From Mixophyes australis (Eukaryota > Chordata > Amphibia > Anura > Limnodynastidae): DNA of 64,000 nucleotides. Positions 1-9,690 of the stretch are shown here, piece by piece; position 1 is the first letter of the stretch; every line of letters begins with the position of its first letter. The translations under genes were made by a program, and so were the position numbers. The notes under the pieces are model-generated. The model did no database searches. It was not told where the DNA came from and worked only from the letters and a program-made list of their open reading frames with translations. The DNA lies in the NCBI GenBank assembly GCA_036250195.1, contig JAVHZZ010000001.1, positions 400,820,117 to 400,884,116 on the forward strand. The letters run 5' to 3'.

Positions 1-1
1 G

Positions 2-374
2 CTATCCAGGGATGTCTGCCTCTCAGGACATTCATGCACTCCCGGAACCTGTGCCGATATGTCCACTGCCCCTTCTACATCACCAGAAGGGAAACAGCAC
101 AGCCCCACTGCACAGGCACTGTTGGATGCCTTGGAACATGAGCATAAGGACAGTGTGCCCAGAACTTGCCTTTCATACCATTCAGTATTTTATGGATAAT
201 TTCCTGGGACCCACACCATTGGGGCAATCCAGGAGGCCTGGAGCCTAATAAACTGCTTTAAGGGTGCTATTTGGTTTGCCAAGAATCGCCTCATCTTGAA
301 AAGGAAGAAGATGACCATCCAGGACTGTCGTAGGCTAATCCACAGCCTACTAAGAGACTATAACACCATTGACA
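2..374 (+). pseudogene. Unidentified coding-like fragment, interrupted by hAT insertion
   Basis: Frame 2 reads through this stretch with a single internal stop (TAA near 188). The second half looks protein-like: a basic segment (AKNRLILKRKK, about 278-310) followed by an acidic tail. The frame is cut at 374 by the 8-bp target duplication of the hAT element and resumes after it at 8338, where an acidic run ends in a stop near 8355. This resembles the C-terminus of a retroelement or viral-like protein, but I do not recognise the family. What is seen is an open frame with a charge pattern and a clean resumption across the insertion; the origin is unknown. Confidence 0.35.
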
Positions 375-382
375 GTTCTGAG
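375..382. repeat. Left target site duplication of hAT element
   Basis: GTTCTGAG directly precedes the TAGGGATG terminus. The same 8 bp follow the other terminus at 8330-8337. An exact 8-bp duplication is the hallmark of hAT insertion. Confidence 0.95.
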
Positions 383-699
383 TAGGGATGTGCACCGGCG
401 ACTTTTGAGGTCTCGTGTTTTGTGTTTTGGATCCGGATTTTCGTTATTTTTGAGGTTCGGATTTGTCTCGCAAAACACTTGACGAAAGGTCTCGGTTCGG
501 ATTTAAGGTATTGGATTCGGATTTTTTTTGAAAAAAACATAAAAAGTTTAAAAATCAAGTTTTTGGGCTTATTTTCACTCCTAGGCTATTATTAACCTCA
601 ATAACATTCAATAACAAGCATTTCCACTAATTTACAGTGTATTCTAAACACCTCACAATATAGTTATTAGTCCAAAACGTTGCAACAAGGTATCTTTCT

Positions 700-1925
700 G
701 GACTGCGTAGAGGAGTGGGTCACCACAATATATATTAAAAACCCTGAACTTTTATGATTCGCACCAATAATTGTACCTGGACTGCGTAGAGGAGTGGGTC
801 ACCACAATATCTTAAAAACCTTGAACTTTTATGATTCGCACCAATAATTGTACCTGGACTGCGTAGAGGAGTGGGTCACCACAATATATCTTAAAAACCC
901 TGAACTTTTATGATTCGCACCAATAATTGTACCTGGACTGCGTAGAGGAGTGGGTCACCACAATATATATTAAAAACCCTGAACTTTTATGATTCGCACC
1001 AATAATTGTACCTGGACTGCGTAGAGGAGTGGGTCACCACAATATCTTAAAAACCCTGAACTTTTATGATTCGCACCAATAATTGTACCTGGACTGCGTA
1101 GAGGAGTGGGTCACCACAATATCTTAAAAACCCTGAACTTTTATGATTCGCACCAATAATTGTACCTGGACTGCGTAGAGGAGTGGGTCACCACAATATC
1201 TTAAAAACCCTGAACTTTTATGATTCGCACCAATAATTGTACCTGGACTGCGTAGAGGAGTGGGTCACCACAATATCTTAAAAACCCTGAACTTTTATGA
1301 TTCGCACCAATAATTGTACCTGGACTGCGTAGAGGAGTGGGTCACCACAATATCTTAAAAACCCTGAACTTTTATGATTCGCACCAATAATTGTACCTGG
1401 ACTGCGTAGAGGAGTGGGTCACCACAATATCTTAAAAACCCTGAACTTTTATGATTCGCACCAATAATTGTACCTGGACTGCGTAGAGGAGTGGGTCACC
1501 ACAATATCTTAAAAACCCTGAACTTTTATGATTCGCACCAATAATTGTACCTGGACTGCGTAGAGGAGTGGGTCACCACAATATCTTAAAAACCCTGAAC
1601 TTTTATGATTCGCACCAATAATTGTACCTGGACTGCGTAGAGGAGTGGGTCACCACAATATCTTAAAAACCCTGAACTTTTATGATTCGCACCAATAATT
1701 GTACCTGGACTGCGTAGAGGAGTGGGTCACCACAATATCTTAAAAACCCTGAACTTTTATGATTCGCACCAATAATTGTACCTGGACTGCGTAGAGGAGT
1801 GGGTCACCACAATATATTAAAAACCCTGAACTTTTATGATTCGCACCAATAATTGTACCTGGACTGCGTAGAGGAGTGGGCACTGGGCACCACAATAAAA
1901 TATATAAAAAACCTTCAACAGATCT
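700..1925. repeat. 77-bp tandem repeat array, 16 copies, in hAT tail
   Basis: The motif GGACTGCGTAGAGGAGTGGG starts at 700, 779, 857, 935, 1014, 1091, 1168, 1245, 1322, 1399, 1476, 1553, 1630, 1707, 1784 and 1861. Spacing is 77 bp in the centre and 78-79 bp at the left edge, where an extra TA dinucleotide occurs. Central units are almost identical, which points to recent array expansion. The unit resembles the non-tandem repeat at 2204-2270 in the same element. Confidence 0.97.
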
Positions 1926-1944
1926 GCATTACACTACACATACG

Positions 1945-2020
1945 GCTGCTCCTCCATCCTCTCCATCATATACATGTTGGAGTTTTAGCGTGTGACAACC
2001 TCTTGTTTTTGATAATGTCA
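1945..2020. repeat. Duplicated fragment of transposase coding sequence
   Basis: The stretch CTGCTCCTCCATCCTCT followed by a diverged part and GACAACCTCTTGTTT matches 5397-5465, inside the transposase gene (the VVTRWNSTLYMLQRMEEQQ part of the protein). A more diverged third copy is at about 4026-4075. These are non-coding here. Confidence 0.75.
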
Positions 2021-2159
2021 GTGCATTTTGAATATTTTTCAATTTGCCCCACACCACTGAATGTACTTTATCTATGATACGCAATACGCATCTATCTATC
2101 TTGACTGCGTAGTGTGGTGGCCCCGGTACACAATTTGGTACCGAGGCCACAATATAATT

Positions 2160-2440
2160 AAAAAACCCTCCACGTGTCTGAATTCCACCAAACAAGTATC
2201 TGGACTGCATAGTGGGGTGGCCCCGGTACCCAATTTGATACCGGGGCCACAATACCTCCTCCAAACATGCTACAGACAATTCGTCATTGAGAGACCCCAG
2301 ACAGACAGGGTCGAAGTGTTATTGTTTGACTTTGTAAACCCAAAAAAATGTCCCTGTTGCACATAGTCGTGCAATGAAGACTGACTTTTTCATTTAAAGG
2401 CACGATCTTTAAAGTGTAGTGTTTGTAAGTCTAAGTCATA
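2160..2440. repeat. Direct repeat, copy 1 (hAT tail)
   Basis: This segment is nearly identical to 2597-2862, about 438 bp further on. Both contain a local palindrome (CCCCGGTACC / GATACCGGGG around 2221-2245) and CACAATACCTCCTCCAAACA. A diverged third copy lies at 3779-4010. The palindrome part also resembles 6071-6098 within the transposase coding region. Confidence 0.9.
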
Positions 2441-2596
2441 TTATACTTTTGGTAAAATTGGTTTATTTTGTTCCTCTTTATGGTAATTAATTAGTAATAG
2501 AATTAAAGTAGGAAATAGAATTAAATAGAATTAAAGTAGGAAATAGAGTGGTATAGAGTTGTAGTGTGGTATAGATAGAGTGGTCCACACAATATA

Positions 2597-2862
2597 ATAA
2601 TAAAACCCTCCACGTGTCTGAATTCCACCAAACAAGTATCTGGACTGCATAGTGGGGTGGCCCCGGTACCCAATTTGATACCGGGGCCACAATACCTCCT
2701 CCAAACATGCTACAGACAATTCGTCATTGAGAGACCCCAGACAGACAGGGTCGAAGTGTTATTGTTTGACTTTGTAAACCCAAAAAAATGTCCCTGTTGC
2801 ACTTGCACATAGTCGTGCAATGAAGACTGACTTTTTCATTTAAAGGCACGATCTTTAAAGTG
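2597..2862. repeat. Direct repeat, copy 2 (hAT tail)
   Basis: Near-identical to 2160-2440, including the CCCCGGTACC palindrome, the GACAGACAGGGTCGAAGTG block and the downstream CACGATCTTTAAAGTGT. Copy 2 carries a small 6-bp insertion (CTTGCA near 2801). Confidence 0.9.
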
Positions 2863-3778
2863 TCAGAAAGAGAGAGAAGACACAGGAGAGGAGAGTTGTA
2901 GCTGGGGACCTGGGGTGGAAGCTCCCAGGCTCCCCCAGCATTGCCTGGAAGTCTGAGCGTGGTGACTGAGCCAGGGCAAGGAATGTGTGCCCTGGATGAG
3001 GGGGAGAACTCCATGCCACTATAGTGAACCCAAGAGAGAGGGGGACACTGCACATGGAAGAGGCCCTGGAGTGAGGGCTGCTACAAGAGGCATGGTAGTT
3101 GTAGTGTCAGATCCTGAGGCTGAGAGTACACAGAGTGACGTGTCAGAGCACAGGAGACATTATCCCCGCAGAGGAGGGATGAGCTGCAGTTGAGAGGTAC
3201 ACAGAGTGTGTCAGAGCTGCATGGAGGAGAGGCTGCCTGCCTATTAGCATCCATGCATGTGCCCCTGCAGAAAGGGTGATCTGCAGTGAGTATGGAGTGC
3301 AAGAGACATGTAAATTATGTTATTTAACATCTGGATAACATTAAGAACTGTGCAGGAGGAGTGATAAGATATTTGCAACCATATTCGTATTTCTCATTAA
3401 TAACTGTGCTGGAGAGAGTAAGGAGATGTATATATTCTGCAACCATTATGATTATCGTGCTGGAGGAAGAGTGTAAATAAAAGTTCAGTTTGTTATAGAG
3501 ATGGTCTGGCGCCCAAATTATTGTGACTTCTATTACACTGCACCAAAGTGACATTACCTGTGTCCCACTAACTACAAAGAAACACCTGCATGTGCAGGGA
3601 CCCCCTGATCATTTACACCCATGCCCATCAGCTAGCCAGGGCTTGAGAAGGAGGTGCACTGTGTACCCTTTGCACCCCACACTACACACAGTGACAGGGG
3701 GTTACATAATGAGGCCACAATATAATTAAAAAATTGGGCATCAACTGTCACCGTTGTTTAATATCTGATACACCTAAA
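2863..3778. other. Non-coding part of hAT tail, no gene seen
   Basis: No protein family is recognisable on either strand. GA-rich text (AGAGAGAGAAGACACAGGAG, 2868-2887) and short shared words with other parts of the element are all I can see. Confidence 0.5.
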
Positions 3779-4010
3779 TATGGACTGCACAGTGGAGTGT
3801 CCCCGGTAGTAAATTTGGTGCCGGGGCCACAATACCTCCTCCAACTTCCAAGTGTAGTGTTTATAAAGACACACAGCGTCGAAGTGTTATTATTAGTTGA
3901 CTTTCTTAACCCTAAAATTGTCCCTGTTGCAAATATTCGTGCAATGGACAGTTACTTTTCTATTGAAAGACTCAAGCTTTCAAGTGTAGTGTTTATAAAA
4001 TATAAACAAC
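3779..4010. repeat. Direct repeat, diverged copy 3 (hAT tail)
   Basis: TGGACTGCACAGTGGAGTG, then a CCCCGGTA / TGCCGGGGCC dyad, CACAATACCTCCTCCAA and a GTCGAAGTGTTATT block occur in the same order as in the copies at 2204-2340 and 2641-2770, with clear divergence. The phrase AAGTGTAGTGTTTATAAA occurs twice inside it. Confidence 0.8.
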
Positions 4011-4236
4011 AATACAGTAGTTTTAGAGCACGTCAATACCTCTTGTTTTAAATTATGACACGGCATTTTACTTTTGGTTTAATTTCTTGAATTTTTTTTA
4101 CCTTTGGTTTTACTTTTTGAACATGGCAAACGACTGTTGCTTGGTCATATAATGCAAAAAAAAAATTTCCAAGATGGAATTGTCCTTGGGCCCTCACACC
4201 CACCCTTATGTTGTTGAAATAGGACATGCACACTTT

Positions 4237-4300
4237 AACAAACCAATCATTTCAGCGACAGGGCCTACCAAACAACTTTGGCTGAAATGATTGGTTTGTT
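4237..4300 (-). promoter_or_regulatory. Perfect 20-bp stem-loop just after hAT transposase stop
   Basis: AACAAACCAATCATTTCAGC (4237-4256) is the exact reverse complement of GCTGAAATGATTGGTTTGTT (4281-4300), with a 24-nt loop. In the gene's sense it begins about 55 nt after the stop codon and would fold in the 3' UTR. The related hAT copy has the same hairpin at 12125-12186, with two paired substitutions that keep the stem. The role is unknown; 3'-end formation, RNA stability or a transposase site are all possible. Confidence 0.85.
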
Positions 4301-4355
4301 TGGGCCCCCACACCAAAAAAGCTATTCATCTCTCCCTGTACAGACTAAACAGGCT

Positions 4356-7343
4356 CTACTGAGGCAAGATGTCGTCCTCATCCTCAACCTCTGATTCCTC
4401 TCCCCCTACAGTGTGTACTTCCTCCTCATCACACATTATCAATTCGTCCCCGCTGGACTCCACAACCACAGGTCCCTCTGTAGTATCTGGAGGGCAGTGC
4501 TGTACTTCATTGAGGAATTGATTATTCATTTTTATAAACATCATTTTTTCAACGTTGTGAGGAAGCAACCTCCTTCGCCGCTCACTGACCAGGTTCCCCG
4601 CTGCACTAAAAACTCTTTCCGAGTACACACTGGAGGGGGGACAACTCAGGTAAAATAGAGCCAGTTTGTACAGGGGCTTCCAAACTGCCTTTTTTTCCTG
4701 CCAGTAACAATATGGACTGTCTGACATGTCTACTTGGATGGTGTCAGCAAAGTAATCATCCACAATTTTTTCTATTGTCACAGCATCCAATGCAGCGAGA
4801 GTAGACATGTCTGCAATGGTTGGCAGGTCCTTCAGTCCGGACCAGATGTTATCAGCATCCCCGCCAGTGCCTCTTTTGGGAAAACTGAGCTTTTTCCTCG
4901 CAGCCATAGATGTGGAAGAAAATGAGGGTGGAGCTGTTGGCATGTCACGGTCCTCTTCAGAGGACAATCTCCTGACCAGCAGGTCTTTGCACCGCTGTAG
5001 ACTTGTGTCCGCCGGAAACAGAGACACAACATACGCTTTAAACCGAGGATCGAGCACGGTGGCCAGAATGTATTCCTCTGACTTTAAAAGAGTGACCACC
5101 CTCGGATCCTGGCAAAGCGTACGAAGGGCTACATCCACAAGAGCTACATGCTTGCTGTAATCGCAATGGCTTACCAGCTCCTCCCTCACTTTCTCCAGCT
5201 GCTTCTGCAACAGCCTGATCAGGGGAATGACCTGACTCAAGCTGGCAGTGTCGGAACTGACTTCTCGTGTGGCAAGTTCAAATGGCTGCAGAACCTTGCA
5301 CAACACGGAAATCAGTCTCCACTGCGCTTGACTGAGGCGCATCCCCACTCCTTTGCCTATGTCGTAGGTGGCTGTGTAGGCCTGAATGGCCTTTTGCTGC
5401 TCCTCCATCCTCTGCAGCATATAGAGGGTGGAGTTCCAGCGCGTCACAACCTCTTGTTTGAGGTGATGGCAGGGCAGGTTCAAGCTTTTTTGATGTGCCT
5501 CTAGTCTGCGGTAGGCACTGGCTGAATGCCGAAAGTGTCCAGCAATTTTGCGGGCCACCGCAAGCATCTCCTGCACACCCCTGTCACTCTTGAGGTAATG
5601 CTGCACCACCAAATTAATGGTGTGGGCAAAACATGGGACGTGCTGGAAATTGCCCATATTTAATGCCCGCACAATGTTACTGGCATTGTCTGACACCACA
5701 AATCCCCATGAGAGTCTAAGTGGGGTAAGCCACTGGGAGATAATTTCCCTCATTTTCTCTAATATGTTGTCAGCGTTGTGCCTCTTATTAAAGCCTGTAA
5801 TGCACAATGTTGCCTGCCTTTGCATGAGCAGCCATTTTGTAGATGCTGCTACTGATGCAGCTGTTGCTGTTGCTGCGGAAGGGGATGCATCTACCCAGTG
5901 GGCTGTCACAGTCATATAGTCCTTCGTTTGCCCAGAACCACTTGTCCACATGTCCGTGGTTAAGTGCACAGTGGGTACAACCGCATTTTTAAGAGCACTG
6001 AGGACACTTGATCGTACTTCTCTGTACATTTTTGGTATCGCCTGCCTAGTGAAGTGGAATCTCGAGGGGATTTGGTACCGGGGACACAATACCTCCATCA
6101 ACCCTCTAAATCCCACTCCACTGATGGCGGACACCGGGCGCACGTCTAACACCAACATTGCAGTTACAGCCGCAGTTATACGCTTTGCAATAGGGTGACT
6201 ACTATCGTATTTGGTGGTCATGGCAAACGACTGTTGGACGGTCAATTGTTTGGTGAAAGACTTAGCGGTCTTACGACTTCCCCTCTGGGAAGATGACCGA
6301 CTAACAGCAGCAGTGGCAGTAGTAGGCGTACCGCTGCAGGATTCCTCGGATGAATCCCGTATTGAGGAGGACTCAGTCTGGGTGCTGACTTGGGCTGCAG
6401 GACTGAATCTGATGGAGATTGTGGAGGAAGTTGACGAGGAGGGTGTTGCTGGTGTGTATCCAACTGGACCACGGGATTTAGGTGTCCCTGTACCGATGAG
6501 GGTCCTAGCCCCAGTTCCTGAACTAACCACTGAACTATGAAGGTTATTCAGGTGACGTATAAGGGAGGATGTTCCTAGGTGGGCAAGATCCTTACCCCTG
6601 CTTATTTGAGCTTTACATAAGCTACATATTGCCATACATTGGTTGTCTGGATTTGGATAAAAATAACTCCAGACCGAAGAGGTGCATTTTTTGGTCTTCT
6701 GACCAGGCATGACGATGGGCTTTTTCATCCCATGGACATCAGCTGTTTCCCCCCCTGGTGCCTCATTTACAATAACCACATCACCATCCTCATCATCAAG
6801 TTCCTCCACAGCGCCAGCTACATCATCAATAGCCTCCTCCCGAGCCACCTCTTCCCGTACAGTGATGGGAAGGTCAGGCTTGACAACCACCAACACCCTT
6901 GGACTCGCCTTGGGGATTTGTGATAATTTCTCTTTAGAAGGCAGAGTTGTTTGCTGTTTTGTTGCTGACAGCATAACTCTCTTCAATTTTTTGTAGGGGG
7001 GGGGAGGAGGAGGAGGGCTAAGATCCGTGGGTGAAGCTGAACCACTAGTCATGAACACGGGCCAGGGCCTAAGCCGTTCCTTGCCACTCCGTGTCGTAAA
7101 TGGCATATTGGCAACTTTACGTTTCTCCTCAGATGATTTAAAGTTTCTCTTTTTGCTACTTTTTCTTAACTTGGGCTTTTTGGATTTTACATGCCCGGTA
7201 CTACGAGATTGGGCATCGGGCTTGGAAGACGACGTTGATGGCATTTCATCGTCTATGTCATGACTAGTGGCAGCAGCTTCAGCATTAGGAGGAAGTGGGT
7301 CTTGATCTTTCCCTACTTTATCCTCCAAATTTTTGGTCTCCAT
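4356..7343 (-). CDS. hAT transposase with N-terminal BED zinc finger, intact
   Basis: This encodes a 995-residue transposase predicted to excise and reinsert the surrounding element. The first in-frame ATG is at 7343; an upstream GTG at 7355 would add four residues but is an unlikely eukaryotic start. In order: a basic low-complexity N-terminus with KKPKLRKSSKKR (nuclear-targeting-like), a proline run, an acidic stretch, a BED finger (residues about 210-270, with C240, C243, H264, H269), a Ser/Thr linker, and an RNase H-like catalytic core. Catalytic candidates are D464 (TTDMW), D552 (VSDNASN) and E909 (YSERVFS), with the hAT CxxH at C571/H574 and RW at 635-636. The C-terminal dimerisation region (YSERVFSAAGNLVSERRR) is followed by an acidic tail ending DEDDILPQ. 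There are no stops or frameshifts, and all expected motifs are present. The family resembles ZBED-type domesticated genes, but the termini and target duplication show it is still a transposon. Confidence 0.95.
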   Translation of the reverse strand: METKNLEDKVGKDQDPLPPNAEAAATSHDIDDEMPSTSSSKPDAQSRSTGHVKSKKPKLRKSSKKRNFKSSEEKRKVANMPFTTRSGKERLRPWPVFMTSGSASPTDLSPPPPPPPYKKLKRVMLSATKQQTTLPSKEKLSQIPKASPRVLVVVKPDLPITVREEVAREEAIDDVAGAVEELDDEDGDVVIVNEAPGGETADVHGMKKPIVMPGQKTKKCTSSVWSYFYPNPDNQCMAICSLCKAQISRGKDLAHLGTSSLIRHLNNLHSSVVSSGTGARTLIGTGTPKSRGPVGYTPATPSSSTSSTISIRFSPAAQVSTQTESSSIRDSSEESCSGTPTTATAAVSRSSSQRGSRKTAKSFTKQLTVQQSFAMTTKYDSSHPIAKRITAAVTAMLVLDVRPVSAISGVGFRGLMEVLCPRYQIPSRFHFTRQAIPKMYREVRSSVLSALKNAVVPTVHLTTDMWTSGSGQTKDYMTVTAHWVDASPSAATATAASVAASTKWLLMQRQATLCITGFNKRHNADNILEKMREIISQWLTPLRLSWGFVVSDNASNIVRALNMGNFQHVPCFAHTINLVVQHYLKSDRGVQEMLAVARKIAGHFRHSASAYRRLEAHQKSLNLPCHHLKQEVVTRWNSTLYMLQRMEEQQKAIQAYTATYDIGKGVGMRLSQAQWRLISVLCKVLQPFELATREVSSDTASLSQVIPLIRLLQKQLEKVREELVSHCDYSKHVALVDVALRTLCQDPRVVTLLKSEEYILATVLDPRFKAYVVSLFPADTSLQRCKDLLVRRLSSEEDRDMPTAPPSFSSTSMAARKKLSFPKRGTGGDADNIWSGLKDLPTIADMSTLAALDAVTIEKIVDDYFADTIQVDMSDSPYCYWQEKKAVWKPLYKLALFYLSCPPSSVYSERVFSAAGNLVSERRRRLLPHNVEKMMFIKMNNQFLNEVQHCPPDTTEGPVVVESSGDELIMCDEEEVHTVGGEESEVEDEDDILPQ

Positions 7344-7439
7344 TATATGTAGCACAAGATACTGCAGAATGTGTGAACTTGGTAATATTGCAGTACCAAT
7401 GGACTTATACTGCTGGATTGGTTTTGCAAATTTGGTTAT

Positions 7440-7505
7440 AATTATTATATATTTTTTTTTTTTTTAATTTTTTATTTTTTTTTACTTTTTTTTTATTTTT
7501 TAAAA
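7440..7505. repeat. T-rich low-complexity tract
   Basis: Long T runs with occasional A lie upstream of the transposase start, on the 5' side of the gene. A similar T/A-rich tract is at 7795-7845. Confidence 0.9.
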
Positions 7506-7532
7506 ACTTGGGAATAATGGGGAAATAACTAT

Positions 7533-8095
7533 GCCCTTAGAAGCACAGAGCACAGGACACAGCACCACTGGACTGAACAGGACACGGCACAGGACCCAGC
7601 AGCACTACGGAACTCAGCAGGACAGAGCACAGGACACAGCACCACTGGACTGATACTGCAGAATGTGTAAACTTTGTAATATTGCAGTACCACTGGACTT
7701 TTACTGCTGAATGTGTGAACTTGGTAATATTGCAGTACCAATGGGCTTATACTGCAGGATTGGTTGTGAAAATTTTGTGGTAATTAAAAAATATTAAAGT
7801 AGTTTTTGGTATTTTTTAAAAAAACTTTTTTTTATTTTTTTAAACACAGGGGAATATTGGGGAAATAACTATTCCCTTAGAAGCACAGAGCACAGGACAC
7901 AGCACCACTGGACTGAACAGGACACAGCACAGGACCCAGCAGCACCACTGACCTCAGAAGGACAGAGCACAGCACACAGCACCACTGGACTGATACTGCA
8001 GAACACAGCACAGCACAGCACAGCACAGCACAGCACAGCACTAAACAGCACAGCACAGCACAGCACTAAACAGCACAGAACTAAACAGCACAGAG
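7533..8095. repeat. 5' subterminal direct repeats and CAGCA simple repeat of hAT
   Basis: The block AGAAGCACAGAGCACAGGAC with GACACAGCACCACTGGACTG occurs at 7540-7585 and again at 7879-7925, about 340 bp apart, each preceded by a T/A-rich tract and GGGGAAATAACTAT. The phrase GGTAATATTGCAGTACCA recurs at 7380, 7673 and 7725. A CAGCA pentamer-like array runs from about 8004 to 8095. This lies between the promoter-side terminus and the coding region, so it is the 5' UTR or promoter zone. Confidence 0.85.
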
Positions 8096-8329
8096 GACCA
8101 CCTAACACACCCTCCCTCTACCCTGATCAATGCCCGAGTGAAGATGGCGGCGACTAGCGGGGAATTTATAGGATCCGAGTATCGCGAGATCCGACAACGG
8201 GATTATGAGTCAGAGCCTCAGTTTCACTTTTGAATTTGGCGCCAATACCCGGATCTGTCTCGGATCCGACTTGGATCCGCAACGTTCGGGTGGGCTCGGA
8301 TTTCATAAATCCGAGTGCGCTCATCCCTA

Positions 8330-8337
8330 GTTCTGAG
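8330..8337. repeat. Right target site duplication of hAT element
   Basis: GTTCTGAG immediately after CATCCCTA, identical to 375-382. Confidence 0.95.
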
Positions 8338-8339
8338 GA

Positions 8340-9019
8340 AGAGGAAGATGATTAATTTTCTGTCTCCCTCTTCTCCTTCTCCCCCTATGTGTCTGTTTAT
8401 CCAATGTAACACTGTTGAATTTGCCTGCAAATTCAGAAGACAAGCCTGCTTGTCTTCCTATTCATCAATGACTCTTAGCAATGGAGCACTCGTCTTTGTG
8501 TGTATATTAGACCCTACACGTATTAGTGCAAAATAATAGAAAAAGCCTGCAAGGACTTGTAGATTACTATTTCAGCAATGACCAAATGACCAAAGCAGCT
8601 CTTCCATAAGGGTCTATATCAGACCCTACACTTTTGTAGTGCAAATTCAGAAAAAAAGAGTGCAATGACTGGTATATTTATAATTTGTATTTCTGCAATG
8701 ACATATTCAGCAATAGAGCTTTCTCTAACACTGCTACCACCCTCCTCTTTCTCTTCTATCACTTTTCCTGCCAAACTGCTCTATACTCTGTCCCACCCCT
8801 TCTCTGTCCCTCTCTCAAATGGTGCTAGATCGCCATGAAGGGCGGTATTTATAGATTCCAAAACACGTGAGATCCGAGATCCGACGACGTCACAATGACG
8901 TTTTGCCTCATTTTGGAATCCGAATAGGTGCTAGAGTACCGAAACGACTCAGCTCGGTACTCGGAATTCCAAAGTTCCTTTGGGTTTGGTTTTCACGAAA
9001 CCGAGCCCGCCCATCTCTA
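8340..9019 (-). mobile_element. 5' fragment of a second hAT family, minus orientation
   Basis: The complement of the right edge starts TAGAGATGGGCGGGCTCGG, a hAT-like terminus of the TAGAGATG type. The complement of the rest matches the 5' flank of the broken hAT gene that follows at 9029-9640, including ACGTCGTCGGATCTC, the GAGAGAGGGACA block and the ATTGCTGAAAT repeat units. Only the 5' side is present; no transposase coding survives. The two fragments lie head to head. Confidence 0.75.
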
Positions 9020-9242
9020 TTAAACACGAGGTAAACGCCATTGTTACGTCGTCAGATCTCGCAAGTTTTGGATTCTATAAGTACCGCTCTCCAGGAAGAT
9101 CCAGCGCCATTTCACAGAGGGACACAGAAGGCACAGTTCTTGGCAGTCTGTAGAGCAGTTGGGCAGTGTCATAGGTAGAATAGAAAGTGGAGGGGGTAGC
9201 AGTGTTCTTCAAAGTCTACAGTGAAATTCAGGAGAGCTTCAT

Positions 9243-9645
9243 TGCCCCATTGCTAATTGTCATTGCTGAAATAGAAAGAATTAATAGGTCTGGCAGACTT
9301 GGTCTTCTAAATCTACAGTCCCATAATGTACAGTGTTATATAGGTAACACACAAAGATGAGAGCTCCATTGCTAATTGTCAGTACTGAAATATAAATACT
9401 AGGGCTGGCAGGCTTGGTGTAAATCTGCAGTCACATTGTACTGTGTTATATAGGTAGCACACAAAGAGGAGAGCTCCATTGCTCCATTACTAATTGTCAT
9501 TGCTGAAATACAAATACAAGGGCTGGCAGGCTTGGTCCTCTGAATTAGCAGTCAAATTGTAGGGTGTTATATAGGTTACACACAAAGAGGAGAGATCCAT
9601 TGCTCCATTGCTAATTGTCATTGCTGAAATACAAATACCAGCCAT
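9243..9645. repeat. Tandem repeat of about 115 bp, four units, 5' of degenerate hAT gene
   Basis: CCATTGCTAATTGTCATTGC recurs, with small changes, at about 9250, 9366, 9483 and 9607. Between copies are GGGCTGGCAGGCTTGGT and GTGTTATATAGGTA with CACACAAAGAGGAGA. The inverted fragment at 8380-8720 contains related units in the opposite orientation. Confidence 0.85.
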
Positions 9646-9690
9646 GATGATAGTAATCCCTCTACATCATCTGGTAAAGCTTATGTTAAA

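Larger units (their letters stand above)
383..8329 (-). mobile_element. Complete autonomous hAT transposon (7947 bp)
   Basis: The termini form a short imperfect inverted repeat: TAGGGATGTGCACC on the left and TAGGGATGAGCGCAC as the complement of the right end. Perfect 8-bp direct duplications flank it. It carries one long uninterrupted transposase gene on the minus strand, so the element's 5' end is at 8329. ATCCGA/TCGGAT motifs recur within about 150 bp of both ends (roughly 428-520 and 8170-8317) and are plausible transposase-binding sites. The region 700-4100, downstream of the gene, is unusually long and is made of tandem and direct repeats. The exact duplication and open reading frame suggest a fairly recent insertion; whether it is active cannot be told from sequence. 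Confidence 0.93.

Noticed and set aside
700..1925. CRISPR-like array
   Set aside because: The 77-bp units are identical throughout with no unique spacers, and the genome is vertebrate.
4413..7263. Plus-strand frames across the hAT transposase
   Set aside because: They are antisense shadows of a gene whose minus-strand motifs are clear.
7344..7355. Upstream GTG start of the hAT transposase
   Set aside because: A eukaryotic gene should start at the in-frame ATG at 7343, four codons later.
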